Made by a program: the position numbers and the translations under genes. 64,000 nucleotides of DNA from Saxidomus purpurata (lineage: Eukaryota > Mollusca > Bivalvia > Venerida > Veneridae): positions 35,194,997-35,258,996 of the forward strand of contig JAFMSR010000006.1 in assembly GCA_022818135.1 (NCBI GenBank), in the 5' to 3' direction. Below are positions 1 to 12,090 of this stretch, piece after piece (position 1 is the first letter of the stretch; each line of letters starts with the position of its first letter). The notes below the pieces were generated by a model. It worked only from the letters and a program-made list of their open reading frames with translations. It made no database searches and was not told where the DNA came from.

Positions 1-22
1 AACGTTTATCGTGGTCTGATGC

Positions 23-300
23 ACACCAGTGGCCCAGTGGTTAACGCGCTGGAGTGTTAATCCAGGGATCGCAGGTTCGGTCCCCCGCTCCTCCACTAAC
101 ATAACTAATGGTCTTTTGGATGAGACCTAAAACCGAGGTCCGATGTATCGGTGCTGTACACCGGGCATGTTAAAGAACCAAGGGTGTAACTATCTCCTGA
201 AACCTGAAGTAGGCCTAACCTGGAGCAATAATATTAACGATAGTATATATTCGTCCCAGGCCTAACTAAACTTTTATGGGGGCGTTGGTCATTATGGATT
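23..300 (+). mobile_element. tRNA-derived SINE, degenerate
   Basis: A tRNA-like head has an A box (TGGCCCAGTGG, from 30), a 5-bp anticodon stem CTGGA/TCCAG closing a 7-nt loop with GTT (Asn-like), and a B box (GGTTCGGTCCC, 74-84). The acceptor stem does not pair, so this is not a functional tRNA. The sequence after the head (about 120-180, ending TTAAAGAACC) resembles, from memory, a conserved central domain of animal SINEs. The 3' limit is uncertain. Confidence 0.5.
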
Positions 301-539
301 ATCCGGTACCAACGATATTTAACTCTAAAATACAGTGTATACATTTGTCATTTACTCGGCTTTGTTTATAGTCCCGGCCGACCGTGGGATTTCTCCCCCG
401 GAAAGCTTGCCAAAACTCCAGTATGACTCACATACATACCGGTACCTAACTATCTATTTATCTGTCTTCTTGACTCCCCTTTCCGGTATTCACGACAGGT
501 GTGCTTCAGCGCAGAAACTGTGGGTTTTTTAAATTTGGG
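301..539. other. Non-coding stretch with a short dispersed repeat
   Basis: No gene is visible. About 70 bases at 352-425 (GTCCCGGCCGACC, GATTTCTCC, then GCCAAAACTCC) recur in diverged form at 22,404-22,465, so a short unclassified repeat is present in both places. Confidence 0.35.
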
Positions 540-1160
540 AGGGGGACTCAAAGTAGAGGTGATAAATTGCTAATGGGAAGTCCGAATAGCGACATCGTTG
601 ACTCTATTAACTTAAGCTTGCTTATGAATGAAGCTGTAGTGAAAGGTCACTCACATTTACTGATCACAAGTGACTTGAATTACAAAGAGATTAATTGGCA
701 AACTGAAAACACATGTGTAAACGAGGATCACCCTGCCACTCTGTTTTCTGAATGTATACCGTAGTACTTGACACCTGTCTTTGCCAAAACGTCAAAGACC
801 AAACAAGATACAGAGATGGCAATATCCCGTCAATGCTGGATCTAATCCTGACAACTGAAGAAAACAGGATATCTCAGTTATATTATTGCTCAGGTCTAGG
901 TAAAATTGACCATGTCGTACTAAAGTAAAAGGTACTGTGTAAGATCCAGTTTTTTCCTAATCTTCATCAATGATTTACCGGTACCAGAAATTATGCATTG
1001 CAAAACAAAATTATTCGCTGATGATACAAAAATCTACAATAAGACAACAGACTGTCACAGTGACAATTTGTTGCAAGAAAATATTACAAATGCTTGAAGA
1101 CATTACGATGCTAAATTGGGAATCTCATCACCGAAAAAGGCCAAGAAACCACCGGTTTAA
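540..1160 (+). pseudogene. LINE wreck: endonuclease joined to RT palm by internal deletion
   Basis: The first frame (about 540-760) reads the GDFN-type region of an apurinic-like retrotransposon endonuclease (SHLLITSDLNYKEINWQ, with G-D-F changed to S-D-L). After a frameshift near 760 the domain continues to a degraded SDH motif (GLGKIDHVVLK, about 894-927). About 25 bases later the sequence jumps to reverse transcriptase palm (FLIFINDLP at about 954, then LFADDTKIY, the F/YADD box). The whole RT finger region, several hundred bases, is missing. Stops follow near 1100. The clade looks CR1/Jockey-like. This is a dead element. Confidence 0.75.
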
Positions 1161-1240
1161 TATGCTGTTACATCGTTCATCACATGCCTACTAAGGAAAT
1201 GACCAGTAAAATAGTGAGATTGAATCAGAGTATATTAATT

Positions 1241-1690
1241 ACATAGAGGATAATTGTTGTTTTTGATGTAAGTTCACGATATAATTTCACCGAGTGGGCA
1301 CAAAAAGTGATATTTTCACGAGTGGCGCAGCCACGAGTGAAAATAACTACTTTTGGTGTTCACGAGTGAAATTATCGTGATATGACATCGATACCAACAA
1401 TTTTTCTGTTTATCTTATGTCTAAAACTCTACTTTTGTTGAGTTTAATTCAATGAAATATGTCGAAAATCGCGGGAAACTTCACCAGAATGCATCGCAAA
1501 CGTGACGTCATTTTAACGACGTCATCGTCATATGGTTTCCGGCATTCATTACGCTTGGTATACTTTTTGACGTTAATCCGGGTAACATAGTTTGATAATT
1601 TTCACTGAGTGGACAGTGAGTTTATCGGAATATAATTCACCGTTATATTTCGATAAACCACCGAAAAACATAAAATAAAGTGTTATATAC
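1241..1690 (+). repeat. Palindromic interspersed repeat R1, copy 1
   Basis: This unit is shared with 47,866-48,195 (same strand) and, in part, 50,005-50,305 (opposite strand). It begins TAGAGGATAATTGTTG. An imperfect inverted repeat with arms of about 47 bases is centred near 1328 (GAGTGGC-GCA-GCCAC). A TGACGTCA palindrome (CRE consensus) lies at 1503-1510. There is no coding capacity. It is probably a MITE-like element whose class I cannot assign. Confidence 0.6.
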
Positions 1691-1733
1691 ATGAGGAAAA
1701 AGTTAAAACTGGTAACATTACTGCATATATCAC

Positions 1734-1982
1734 TCAGGGATAGCTCGAAGGGTGCAGGCTGTACTTGAACCCCTCAAATTCGGGACGTAAGACAACAGAG
1801 GCTGGGAGGCTGTTCCACATCACCATCGTATATGGAAAGAATGGGTATATGAAATAATTTGCTGATGCTGTTTGTATGTGCCTGAAGGAAAGGGACTGCA
1901 TGCAGCGAGTCACCCTAGTAGGCCTCTCAAGATATGACTGAAGACGAACTGCTACCAAAAAATAAACATTTTTATAAGTCAT
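1734..1982 (-). pseudogene. LINE 3' fragment (C-terminus of RT polyprotein)
   Basis: An 82-codon open frame ends with the typical C-terminus of CR1/Jockey-type polyproteins: an arginine-rich stretch (SYLERPTRVTRCMQSLSFR), then FFPYTMVMWNSLPASVV, matching the family pattern FFPRTI..WN.LP..V. It ends in a natural-looking stop. Nothing upstream on this strand continues the protein, so it is a short 5'-truncated copy. Confidence 0.7.
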
Positions 1983-2513
1983 GGTCAGTCGGCGGTGTTT
2001 GGTCTGTCATGTTAGTCTGCCAGTCAAGGTCATGTTGCATACTGGTGACACTGTCATATGTTCAGTAGTTACTTTTCACCCAACGAACTGTCCCACGTTG
2101 AACTTTTTCTATATTATTCATGTTTTTTTTTGCGAATACGGACTCAAGACAGAAGAGGCATACTCTCTAACTTTAGTATTACTAGTGTTTTACGCCATTT
2201 CCCTGACCTTTTGATCTTTTGTGCTAATGTTCCTGCCCATGACGACAGGAGTTGTATTGACATTAGGTGTTATTCAGTTGATATGAGTATTCCAAGAAAG
2301 GTCAGTTGATATGTCAACACCCAGATATATTGCACAATCAACTGTCTCACGGATGTAACATGCAACCTGCAATCAAAACATTTTTTTATTATTTCTAGAA
2401 ATATTTACTATGGTCGAATTCCATTTCGTAATATTTTCCCCATTTCACCAGTCTTGTAACGTAGTGCAACTCTGCAAGTTGTTAATTGCTAAGTATATGT
2501 CAGTGGCATCTGC
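1983..2513. other. Non-coding, nothing recognised
   Basis: There are only short unrelated frames. No RNA gene or repeat boundary was found. Confidence 0.4.
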
Positions 2514-2950
2514 AACAAGAGGGCCAAGATCTATATCGCTCACCTGAGACCTACTTATGACCATGCGTATCAAACTTCAACCCTAAACTATATATCACAA
2601 ACATTCTGTTTGACCTTGACAAGACAAATCTTCTGACCAATTTACATGAGGCTATAACATGTGACTTCTAGAATACCAACAAGGGTTTCCTCGACGGAAC
2701 TGATCTGGTGATCTAGTTTTTGATCAAAGGAGATCCACACAAACATTCTGACCAATTTCCATGATTGGGTTGTAAATGTCACCCGTAGGTTTTTAACCGG
2801 GTGAACTAGATTTTGAATTCAGATGACCTTTATTCAAACTCGACCTAAATTTCATCAAGACAATCATACTGACCAAGTTTCATGAAGGGCTATTGCTTTG
2901 ATGTTTTCTGGACTAGCTGCTTTATCTGACCAGTTTCAAATTCGAGAGTA
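2514..2950 (-). mobile_element. F5-type tandem-repeat element, fragment
   Basis: The left end is AACAAGAGGGCCAAGAT followed by TATCGCTCACCTGAG, the hallmark of family F5. About three diverged type-A monomers follow (CATCAAGACAATCATACTGA, CCAAGTTTCATGA). No right-end hairpin is present, so the copy is truncated. The strand given follows the Helitron-like reading used for all F elements here. Confidence 0.65.
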
Positions 2951-3656
2951 GCTTCTACACACTGTTAAATCTTAAAGTAAATCTACAAAATTTTTCATAT
3001 AAATTTGTCAAACCTGGATAGTTGAAGACGCCCAGAATCCACATCTTAACTGAGATTTCTAGTTAATTCTAAAGATTTTTAATCTCTTCTGCGCTGTGGG
3101 CATCAACTTCTTTTTTTCGGTAATATGCTGCATTATTTCAAGGTTTACAGGTATTAAATAGAATTCAAATCTAAAGTTTGTCACGGTCAGTGTTTAATTG
3201 CGTTTGTTCTGTTGCAACGGTAGTATTTTTACAAGGATGAAAAATCCACCTTCTTTACTGGATCTATCTTCCCTACAAATTGTGTATCTTCAATCTTTTG
3301 GAAATACTTCACAATCCTATGAGCTTTAGTTAACCAAGATTCTGTACCAACTATGGCGACTGGGCTATGATGTTCCAAGAGGGCCTAAAATTCAACTTTT
3401 TTTATTGACAATTGACTGGCGATTAACACAAATCACCTTTTAATGTTGGTTGTGTTTTTTTTTGCTGTAAGATACTTAATTGCTTTGGCCGGCTCCTGCT
3501 GAGGCCGAGTTATGTCAGCTAAGATGTTGAAAGTATTTCAGATGATATGGATGACAATGATGGTGTGGTGTGTAAAGAATAATTTGGAAAGTTTTGTTAT
3601 ACCTGACTGCTATACACAGTCAGTTTTGTCCAAGGATAATGATTTTTGTTTTCCTT
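2951..3656. other. Non-coding, AT-rich
   Basis: No gene recognised. The stretch ends at a T-run followed by a G-run (about 3655-3676), which I read as the poly(A) end of the LINE on the opposite strand. Confidence 0.4.
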
Positions 3657-4094
3657 TTTTTTTTGGGGGGGGGGGGATAATCTTTTATTTCAGAATACAT
3701 GTTCATAATTACAAACAAGCTCTATGGCTTTTTCAAAGACTATATTAACATAGATGTAAGTACCTAATACTATTATATGAAACAATAATATATTACCTAT
3801 TCAGTTCCCTGTTTTACAAAGTTCCCAAAATTAACATACATGATTGTAGATAACTTGATGTGTAACCCCTATTTTATATATTGAAAAAATACAACACAAA
3901 CACAAAAATTGGGATCTATCTGTCTGAACGAAAAGAGAAGTCATATATTTAACAGATTTTTTCCTTCTTTCTGTTGATTCAATAAAGATATTTGTAGGTT
4001 TATTGTGTAAAGTATATTGTTATTTCTATGTCTGTAAAATATTGTGTTTAGCTTGAAAGTAAAAAGTTTTTATTAGAAAAAGTACCAGTTGTAG

Positions 4095-4400
4095 TTATGG
4101 TAAAAAGTGTCTTACAATTGTCCATCTGTTATACTCGAGATAAGTAATGTTCGAGATTTTATATATCTCCCATGCTAACTTTAGACTGTTTTTTAAACCT
4201 ATTATGCAAGGCAATACTTCCTTTCTTCTACAAAGGTATATATTCTTCTTCACTTCTAAAAAAAGAATATCTAACATATAATCTTGTTTTCCCGACCCTA
4301 ACAAAACCGTGAACTTGTTTATTTCAAAATTTTGATCAAAATAATCTAATTCATTAATTACATATTGTATAATTGGTTTGACATTGTGACATTCCCAAAT
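4095..4400 (-). pseudogene. LINE ORF2 part 4: C-terminal domain
   Basis: The frame begins IWECHNVKPI, which supplies the last Cys of the knuckle started at 5629-5640, and ends in a stop after VRHFLP. It includes the CRRKEVLPCI stretch common in Tx1-like C-termini. If the insertion at 4401-5628 and one copy of CAAAT are ignored, the reading frame is continuous across the junction. Confidence 0.75.
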
Positions 4401-5628
4401 CAAAGCGTTGAAGACGCTGGATTTGTTTGTGTATTCAAAATATTTGTTCTTTGTTTTGTTGTGACGGCTATTTCAGTCTGCAATCTTCATTAGTGAAGGC
4501 TATACCAGTTGGTAATAAGATATGAACAGAATGCAACAGTTATAAATCGTATTTTGGATCGAATTGTCTCTGTTTCTATTCCCGGTACACATAGACAGCA
4601 GGGATTTTCACTGTACTCAACAAAATGTGTTCACCTACTGTCTAAAATCAGACACTGATCGAGCAGCTAGTTACGGCGCTTCGATAACACAAACGGCAGG
4701 CAATAGCACCGATCAATAAGGGGCTCAATTTATTGCGCGGACCAACAAAGTAATAATGCGTTTCTAAAATGCCACAATATACATTTATAGAATGAATATG
4801 GTTGAGACCAGGAAGTAACGATGTTCAAATGTTTTTCTGCAGTCATTGATAGATAAGATATGAATGCATTTTAACAAAATAGCTCATTCGATGCGTTTCA
4901 AGATAACGAGGCCTACAGTCGAATATAGGGTAAATTGTCTTCTACTTAAAACAATCACCACCAATGAACTATAACAAATCGTTTAAATATCAACATTAAC
5001 GTATCCTAACACTTGTTTTCTGCATGTAGGCATGTAGGAACGCAGACTTGCTCGCGCCAGGTCCGCAGAATAAACATATCAGCAAAAAGGAAAGTTATTA
5101 TTCCGTCCCTTGCCGCGCATTGAATAAAATTTATGAATGGATAGATATATTCGTAAAAAGAGAATGTGTAAACATGCGCGTAAATATTCCTGGCTGTTCA
5201 AAATATTTAATTCTTTAAAATAACGATCAGGGTTAGACATTTTGTTGTCACAGAAACTCCAAAACATATGTTTTCTTTCCACACAAGATGTAAGAAATGG
5301 CCGGCAGGTTAAGAAATCGGAACTATTTCTATAGGGTGTATATATCCCCCCCCATAGTAAATCGTCCCTTATTTTTCGCATCTTGTAAAGTGAAATACAT
5401 CCGCGGTTCTTATTCGGAAACAGTTTACTTTAGTTTTTACATTTGCTGTGGTTTATAACATTTTATATTGAAACAATACAACTTTCATGTCTGCGATGGC
5501 CGTATGGTTTCAAATGAAGAATAATAATTTGGGATTATATGCTAACTGACGTGCCGGAGCTACTTTCAGATTTGGTACTTAAGGAGTAGGCATCGGAAAA
5601 CGGTAAGTATATTTGTTTGTTTCACAAA
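4401..5628. mobile_element. Unclassified 1,228-bp insertion with 5-bp target duplication
   Basis: It is flanked by CAAAT at 4396-4400 and 5629-5633 and interrupts one LINE codon frame. There are no clear terminal inverted repeats and no TG...CA ends. A small hairpin AGCGT-TGAAG-ACGCT lies 3 bases inside the left end. I see no credible coding sequence; the ORF of about 100 codons at 5079-5381 is unremarkable. A 5-bp duplication would fit an LTR-derived or cut-and-paste element, but the class is open. Confidence 0.65.
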
Positions 5629-6456
5629 CAAATAAAAATGTGGGATAAGGTTTCCTCGTGGCTCTTACAGAAGGTGCAAAAATTATCATTCTTGATCTTC
5701 ATTTTGCATAGTAAGGAATTTGTTGCTAAGATTCTATGTAAAATTCTTGTCTGTAACCACTGTATATATGTATCTCTTGTACACTTAAAAACATAACTAT
5801 AAATTAAATTCCAGTTTATAGTGTTTTCACTCATGGATTCCCATTAATTTGGCTTGTGGGTTTCTCTTCATTTTTGATAAGAATTTTATATATAAATTTG
5901 TTAATGTCTGTCCTTAATAAAATTGGATGCATGTAACAACTTATATTCGGATTAAGGAATTCTTTAGTTTTTAGTTTTTTAATGGTACATTATTTTTCCT
6001 TATGTATCTACTTACAGCATTTCTTAAGCCATAAAATTGAAGGAAATTTTGTGTTCTCCCAGTTGTTTCTTCTAAATAGTTTAAACTTACAAACTTTCCG
6101 TTACCATCAATTATATCTTTTACAAACCTTATCCCATTAGAGTATAAAGAGGGTAAAATATATATGTTTTTTATTTATGAGGAAGTTATTATTGTAAAAG
6201 AGTGGCATATTAAGTAGTTGTGTTGTATTACCAATAGGCAATTTATCTATGTAGCACATGTAAGCCTTGAGTACATCTATCCAGAATTTGTTCTTAATAT
6301 TGCCTATAATGTTTTCACTATATATTTTACCACAGTTAAATAGTTTATCCATGTCAAACACAGAATTTATCAAATTGTAGCATTTACTGCTACTATTTCT
6401 AACATAGTTTCTTAGCCATTTAATTTTTAGGCTTTTCATGTAACTTGGAATATCAA
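5629..6456 (-). pseudogene. LINE ORF2 part 3: post-RT region up to the knuckle
   Basis: IDIPSYMKSLKIKWLRNYV continues directly from the RT piece after a one-base frameshift. The region carries the family-typical NGIRFVKDIIDGNGKFVS segment and ends in CTFCKSHEETLSHIF, the first part of a Cys-Cys-His-Cys knuckle. The protein is cut at HIFI by the insertion at 5628/5629 and resumes beyond it at 4400. Confidence 0.7.
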
Positions 6457-7607
6457 TCATTTTAAACCACCTTCAGTGTGATCTTTGATCAGTACTGTAT
6501 TCTTTATTCTATTTTTGCCACACCATACAAATTCATTTAGCATATCAGTAAGATTCTTGATGAATTTCTCATTGGGAGTTGGCAGGCTTACAAATAAATG
6601 AGTCAACAAGGGAAGTAACATTGTTTTAACAACAGCTATTCTACCTATTGTTGTTAACTGACGTCTTTTCCAGTATTTGATACTGTTTTTCATTTTCATT
6701 ATTTTATCCTTAAAATTTAATTCATGCATCCTGTTTAAATCAACGTCAAATAGTATGCCTAGTAATCTGAATTGAGTATCCCCCATGAAAGTTTCCATCT
6801 TGTTTTAATCGACCTTGTACTATATTTGAGAGAGCCTATCCATATCAATTTAGTCTTTTCAAAGTTTATATTTAGGCCAGATATCAATGAAAATCTATGT
6901 AATATATCTAAGACAGAGTTCAATGACTTATCATTTCCGTTTAGTAGAAGAGAAGTGTCATCTGCAAACTGAGATATTTTATATTCTTCATCTTTAATCT
7001 TTATTCTTGTAATATCTTTGTATTGTTTTATTTTGATTGCTAGAATTTCTGCACATAATATGAAAATATAAGGCGAAATTGGATCTCCTTGTCTGCAGCC
7101 TCTTTCCACTTTGAAAAAGTTTGATAAAAATCCATTCAGTTGTACACAAACTTCTGTATTATGCAAGAACAGGTGAATCCGTTTTTAAACATGACACCAA
7201 AATTAAAGAAATTTAATTATTTTTCAATGAATTTAAACGATATTGAATCAAATGCCTTTTCAAAATCTATCAGCATTACTAGTCCAGGGATATTATTTGC
7301 CTCAGTGTAATGCATAATGTCATATAATAATCTTGTATTTTCACCAATGAATCGTCCTTTAACAAATCAGGTTTGGTCTTTTGAAACAAGTGAATTAAAT
7401 ACTTTTTTCAACCTATTTGCTATGCTACCAGATGCAAGTTTACATAAAACATTTAAGTGTTACTGGTCTCCAGTTTTTTAAAAATTGTTTAGGTTTATTT
7501 ATGGCTCTTACAACAAACTATCCTAATCTGTTCCAAAATACTTTGTAAAACTCAGAGGTAAAGCCATCACATCCAGGACTTTTGTCATTTTTCATATGTT
7601 TTAGTGT
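6457..7607 (-). pseudogene. LINE ORF2 part 2: reverse transcriptase core
   Basis: From 7607 downward the pieces are SPGCDGFTSEFYKVFW, GRFIGENTRLLYDIMHYTEA, a first catalytic Asp in LIDFEKAFDSIS, GCRQGDPISPYIFILCAEIL and the catalytic box QFADDTSLLLNG. Next come LLGILFDVDL and the WKRRQLTTIGRI motif of the thumb. At least three frameshifts occur (about 7180, 6785 and 6459), besides stops in 7370-7600. The order and spacing match L1/Tx1 RTs. Confidence 0.8.
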
Positions 7608-8578
7608 TCAACTTACTTCACTATAAGTTAAAAGACCTTCAAGTTCCTTGGCTTGTTTAGAACTTAGTTTTTGTATTTCACTATCATCTATTTCATTTTC
7701 TAGTTCGAAATCATCTATCATAGTCGTTTCGTAATAATTTCTAGTTTCTTGTAAAATTTTACTCTGGTCAAAAATAATTGATCCATCATCTTTTTCAATG
7801 AATGGTATAGTTTTATTTGAAATATAAGTTTTTTCTAAGTTACAGAAGTATCTTGTAGTTTTTTCACCATTTTCAATCCAATTTGTTCTAGATCTAATGA
7901 ACGAACCCCTTAGTTTAGTATTCCTTAGTTCTTCTAATTGACTTTTTAATAAAATTAGTTTTTCTTTATTTTCAATAGATAAACATGATTCAATTTCAGT
8001 AATTTCTTTCAAGATTTTCATTTCTCTGGTGTTCCTGTCCTTTACTATGTAACTTCCATATGATATACATTTCCCTCTAATTTCCATTAACAGGGTCTCT
8101 AAGAATAACTCATCGTTAATTACAAATTGTATATGAGTTCTATCCATATTTAAAACATTTGATCTATCATATACTGGAACACAATATTGTAGAATAATTT
8201 CATCTATCTTTGCATTAACACTGTTTAAAAAGTTGTTGTCATAAAGTAGAGAATTATTAAATTTCCAAAATCCCTTTCCATGTACTGTAGGTGACAGAGA
8301 CAATTCAAGACATATACTTGAATGGTCAGATTTATAACTTATATCAATACTACTTCTCCTGACAGAATTTAACAAGCTGTTGGAAATGAGAAAGAAATCA
8401 AGTCTGCCCTATTGTAATGGGTTCATTCTTCTCCATGTATATTTTCTTAGGTTACCATGAAATTCACGAAACGGATTAACAAGATTTCTGTTATCAATTA
8501 TGCATAAAAGATTTTGTCTTCCATGTACATTATGCTTTATAGATTTATAGTTACTATAATCAAGGATAATGATTATTT
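7608..8578 (-). pseudogene. LINE ORF2 part 1: endonuclease C-terminus and linker
   Basis: The frame starts with a degraded GDFN region (IIIILDYSN), then NPFREFHGNLRKYTWRRMNP, an in-frame TAG, and GRLDFFLIS. A 255-codon open stretch follows. It holds the DHS catalytic motif (SDHSSICLEL), the GFWKFNNSLL box just after the endonuclease, and the linker motif WIENGEKTTRYFCNLEK, which is characteristic of L1/Tx1 ORF2 proteins. A lysine/glutamate-rich coiled segment lies between them. The frame closes at 7608 and RT sequence carries on in other frames. Confidence 0.8.
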
Positions 8579-8580
8579 AG

Positions 8581-9022
8581 CCAAAACTGCCAGTAGCCAA
8601 AAGATTGGATGCGAGCTTGCAAACTAGACACGCGTTGCAAGCGTACATCGGTGCTGATGCGTAATGCTATTGTTCAGAGAAGAGAACAACCATTAATAAA
8701 ACTACACATGTAGATAGACCAAAGTCGTACGTATGAGAATTTTCTCCTTCAGGATTATTATCTTATTATCTTTGACACGGAACTATGTGCATAAATGTCC
8801 GTCTACAATTTTTGCACGATGCATAACACACTGCTGTTGGTATATAGGATTACTTTCTTTGCCATATAGATACAACAACTCATAACTTTAAGGGCCCGAT
8901 ATTGCGCAATTAGAAGAGCCCTGATCCCAAAAGGTACAAGAAAAACTAGGCAAAGAAAGCGATTGAACATTCATATCGTACTGAATAGTCGATAAATGGA
9001 ACAAAATAAACGTGACTTATTA
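8581..9022. other. Non-coding, nothing recognised
   Basis: No ORF, RNA gene or repeat boundary can be supported between the LINE 5' truncation point and the next F5 element. Confidence 0.4.
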
Positions 9023-11230
9023 AAGCAAGATGGTATCGCTCACCTGGGTACCGTTGACTCTAATACATTGTCAACTAGAACTATAACCATAGGCGCCTAA
9101 TTCACGCCCGCCTATAGAATAATATTATTTGTACCTCTTGTACATAAATTTTTTTGTTTGTTCAATACTGGAGGAGGAGTTGTATCCAAAAGATTGTGTA
9201 CCATTATATACTACATATCATATCCTAAAGAAAATCAAAGAGCCGTAACTCCCACAGTATATGGGACATCGACACATTCTTCGTTTCATGTAAATCTGCA
9301 AATGATGCGTGCTAGAACATTTCTGATACAAAACTTTGGGAGGAATTGTTTACACTATAACTATGTACTATTCAGCTTACATTTGTTTTTGTCTTCTGAA
9401 ACAAAAACGAAGGCATAACTCGGACAGTTGTAATGACATCGACAAATTCTTGGCTTTATGCACATATGCACATCATATGTAGTTACTGTGCAAGCTAGGT
9501 AGCAAAACAATAAGATGAGTTGCGTCCACAAAATTGTGTCTACAGACGGACATATAGACGGACAGACAGATAAGTTGATTCCAGTATATCCGCTTCCAAC
9601 AAGATAACAACAATATCACAGAAAATAAAGTGAAAGAACTGCCACTCTTCAGTTTTCAAGTCTATGTAAAGACACGCTTTGTTCAAAACGAATCAAAACA
9701 CATCAAATTCAAGATTATCAATTTAAAGGTGCGGAAAAACACAACATTGAAACTTGTTTACTGCACGCATGGTTCAAATGACATGACTGTAGTTTCACAA
9801 ACAAGAAAATAGGTCAAAAGATCATAGTCACGGTCATCCGGGTTATTGAAATTCGTGTGCTAAACTGTACACATGATCCTCATTTCGTTGCTGTTGCTTC
9901 ACGAACAAGAAAGTAGACCAACATGTCCAGGTCATCCTAGGTAAGCGTTGAAATCTATTTGTAAACTGTACATGATCCAATTCCATCACTGTAGATTTTA
10001 AAAAGCTGGACCCTAGAGTCGTGGGAGAGACGCCGACATGATACATACCAAGTATCAAAGCTGTAGACTTTTGGCCCCTTGGGCATTTTGAACAGTCTTA
10101 GTAAAGACAACAAAACCATGATATTTATTATATTTTATTGTCTACAAATTATGATTTTAGAAGCGTTTTGAAAGTTCCTTATTGAAAATCTATATATGAC
10201 AAGTGATCCCAGGGGAAAGGACTTTTGACCATAACTTGTAGCTTGAACAAATTTGATACAAGCCCACACATGTAATACCAATATCTTAGCATTATATAGT
10301 TAGGCCTTACGGTAACTGACAAAACAGTTTTTGAAGCAATACTATACATTTGTATATATATGTATGCATACTTTTTTTCCCAGTTTCGGGCCCCAAAGGT
10401 AACACCCTTTAATACCTCCGTCACATGACAAGTGGGGGTCGGATATATGTACTTATTTCTATATAAAACACGACGGTGTAATTATTTAAACAATCTTCAT
10501 AGAGGTCCACTAGGCTGTGTGTCCGACACCAAATATTAAGCTCTAAGCATTGTCGTTCTGGGGAAGAGTTTTTGGAAGTTTTCCTTATATAAGTTTATAT
10601 AAAACAAGGGAACTCGGGGTGGGGCCACAGGGGGTATCAATTGAAAAACTTGGAATAGGACAATTAGGTGATGCTACATGCAAAATATCCAAGCTCCAGG
10701 CCATGTGATATTGTTTCCTTCTACAAGTAGATATAAAACAATTGACCCCTGGAGCAGGGCCAGTTATGACTTAGAAGCATGCTTTGAACAAACTTGAAAC
10801 AGGACCACTGCACAATGCTACACACCAATATCTAAGGCCTCACAGTTTTTATCAAAAATATTTTTTTACTTTTACTTTAAATATCTATATAAAACATATG
10901 ACCACCGTGGGCGGTGCCAATTTTAGTCTCAGCGGCATAAGCTGAAGAATTTGATAGAGGTCCACTAGACCGTGTCCTGAGCCAAATATCTAAGCTCTGT
11001 ACCTTGCAGTTTGGGAGAATAAGATTTTTAAAGATTTTTCTATTTCTTGCCACAGCAACCAGAGATCTGCATGAAATAAAATTCTTTGAACAACCTCGGC
11101 GTAGCTTCATGCAATTGACATCCCTGTCATTGAGTGGTTTCAGAGGAGATGTCGTTTGAAGGAAATGGCGGACAGACGACGAACGCCGGACGGTAGGCGG
11201 TCACAATAACTCACCCTGACACTTTGTGTC
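9023..11230 (-). mobile_element. F5-type composite tandem-repeat element, old
   Basis: The left end reads AAGCAAGATGG-TATCGCTCACCTG. The right end has the usual run-in (AGGAGATGTCGTTTGAAGGA, GACAGACGACG) and stops inside the terminal hairpin (CTCACCCTGACACTTTGTGT, to 11,230). Inside are at least three diverged arrays: about 9160-9600 (units with CATCGACA(A/C)ATTCTT, ending in a GACGGACAGACAG tract), about 9780-10,050, and type-B monomers at 10,050-11,100. Nesting is likely but too decayed to resolve. Confidence 0.6.
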
Positions 11231-11263
11231 ATTCCTTTAACTTAACTGAAGTGGAAGAGATCG

Positions 11264-12090
11264 CACAATTTAGGTGTAGCCTTTGACAAGCGACTTACAT
11301 GGAAAGCCTATCTAACCAAAACTGAAACTAGGGCCCGACAAAAGCTACCGATACTATAGTAGTTAACCGGCACCAACTTGGAGCAATCGGGAAGATAATG
11401 CACGTGAGCAGTATATTTTGGTACAGACTCATGCCTGCGACTGGTGGTTCAGAGACAGCATACCAACAGGCAAGCACTCTACTTACTATAAGACAGAAGT
11501 ATCAGCCATCATACAGGCGTCGAAAACTAGTGAAGAGTTAAAAGAGGACTGTCATCGGATGGTAATTTTGACAGATGCTCTATCAGTCCTGGAAGCCTTT
11601 GCTAACGCCAAATTATCACCCCTTTTCAAAGAACTTAACAGGCTCAGCGAGGAGCGAAAAGTCTTCCTTTAATGGATACCTGCACATTGTGGTGTTCTCT
11701 GCATTAAGATGCAAAACAAGGAGCTAGAAGCGACGGTGATTAAGACACGTACAAGAGAGCGAAGATGCAGAGATGACTATCATCTACTAGAGACAGATTG
11801 GGGAAAGTAATTCTTACACGTACGTGATGACATCACAAGCCCAATGCTTATACGTATGAAGAATTGAAGTTGTCTTCATCACCGAAATGCTCATATTGTA
11901 TTTCAGACCAAACAGCAGAGCATGTACTTCAATTATATCCATGAATGAACAGTAAAAGTAGTATGTGGCCAGACTGTATCAACCTGAAAAAAGTTGTATA
12001 GCAGGAAGGAGCTCAAAAGACAGTTTCATTTAGCGGCTTTGACCGGGTCGACAATGTAGACCGTGAACGTGGAGAGGGTCAGAGAGAGTG
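11264..12090 (+). pseudogene. LINE wreck with RNase H domain and C-terminal knuckle
   Basis: It starts with a post-RT motif (HNLGVAFDKRLTWKAYL). Next is an RNase H-like domain: Glu in YYKTEVSAI, Asp in VILTDALSV and the C-terminal box WIPAHCGV after an in-frame stop. The first Asp of the RNase H triad is not visible and the final GNE.AD is corrupted. Further on, KCSYCISDQTAEHVLQLYP is a CCHC knuckle whose last Cys is Tyr. The family (I/Jockey/LOA-like) is uncertain. Confidence 0.7.

Larger units (their letters stand above)
3657..8580 (-). mobile_element. L1/Tx1-like LINE, 5'-truncated, decayed, interrupted
   Basis: Reading down the minus strand, the order is endonuclease C-terminus, linker, reverse transcriptase, thumb/connection and a C-terminal CCHC-like knuckle. 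This is the layout of an L1/Tx1 ORF2. The 5' end is lost near 8580, inside the endonuclease. The 3' end is placed near 3657, where an AATAAA on the minus strand (about 3685) is followed by a C-run and an A-run. Stops and frameshifts show the copy is dead, and a 1,228-bp element sits inside its last domain (4401-5628). Confidence 0.8.

Noticed and set aside
970..1194. 74-codon plus-strand frame
   Set aside because: It is out of frame with the RT palm reading (INDLP, FADD) that explains the same bases.
4421..5620. Direct repeat ATTTGTTTGT (4421-4430, 5611-5620) as the target duplication of the insertion in the LINE
   Set aside because: Using it does not restore the LINE frame, whereas CAAAT at 4396-4400 and 5629-5633 does so exactly.
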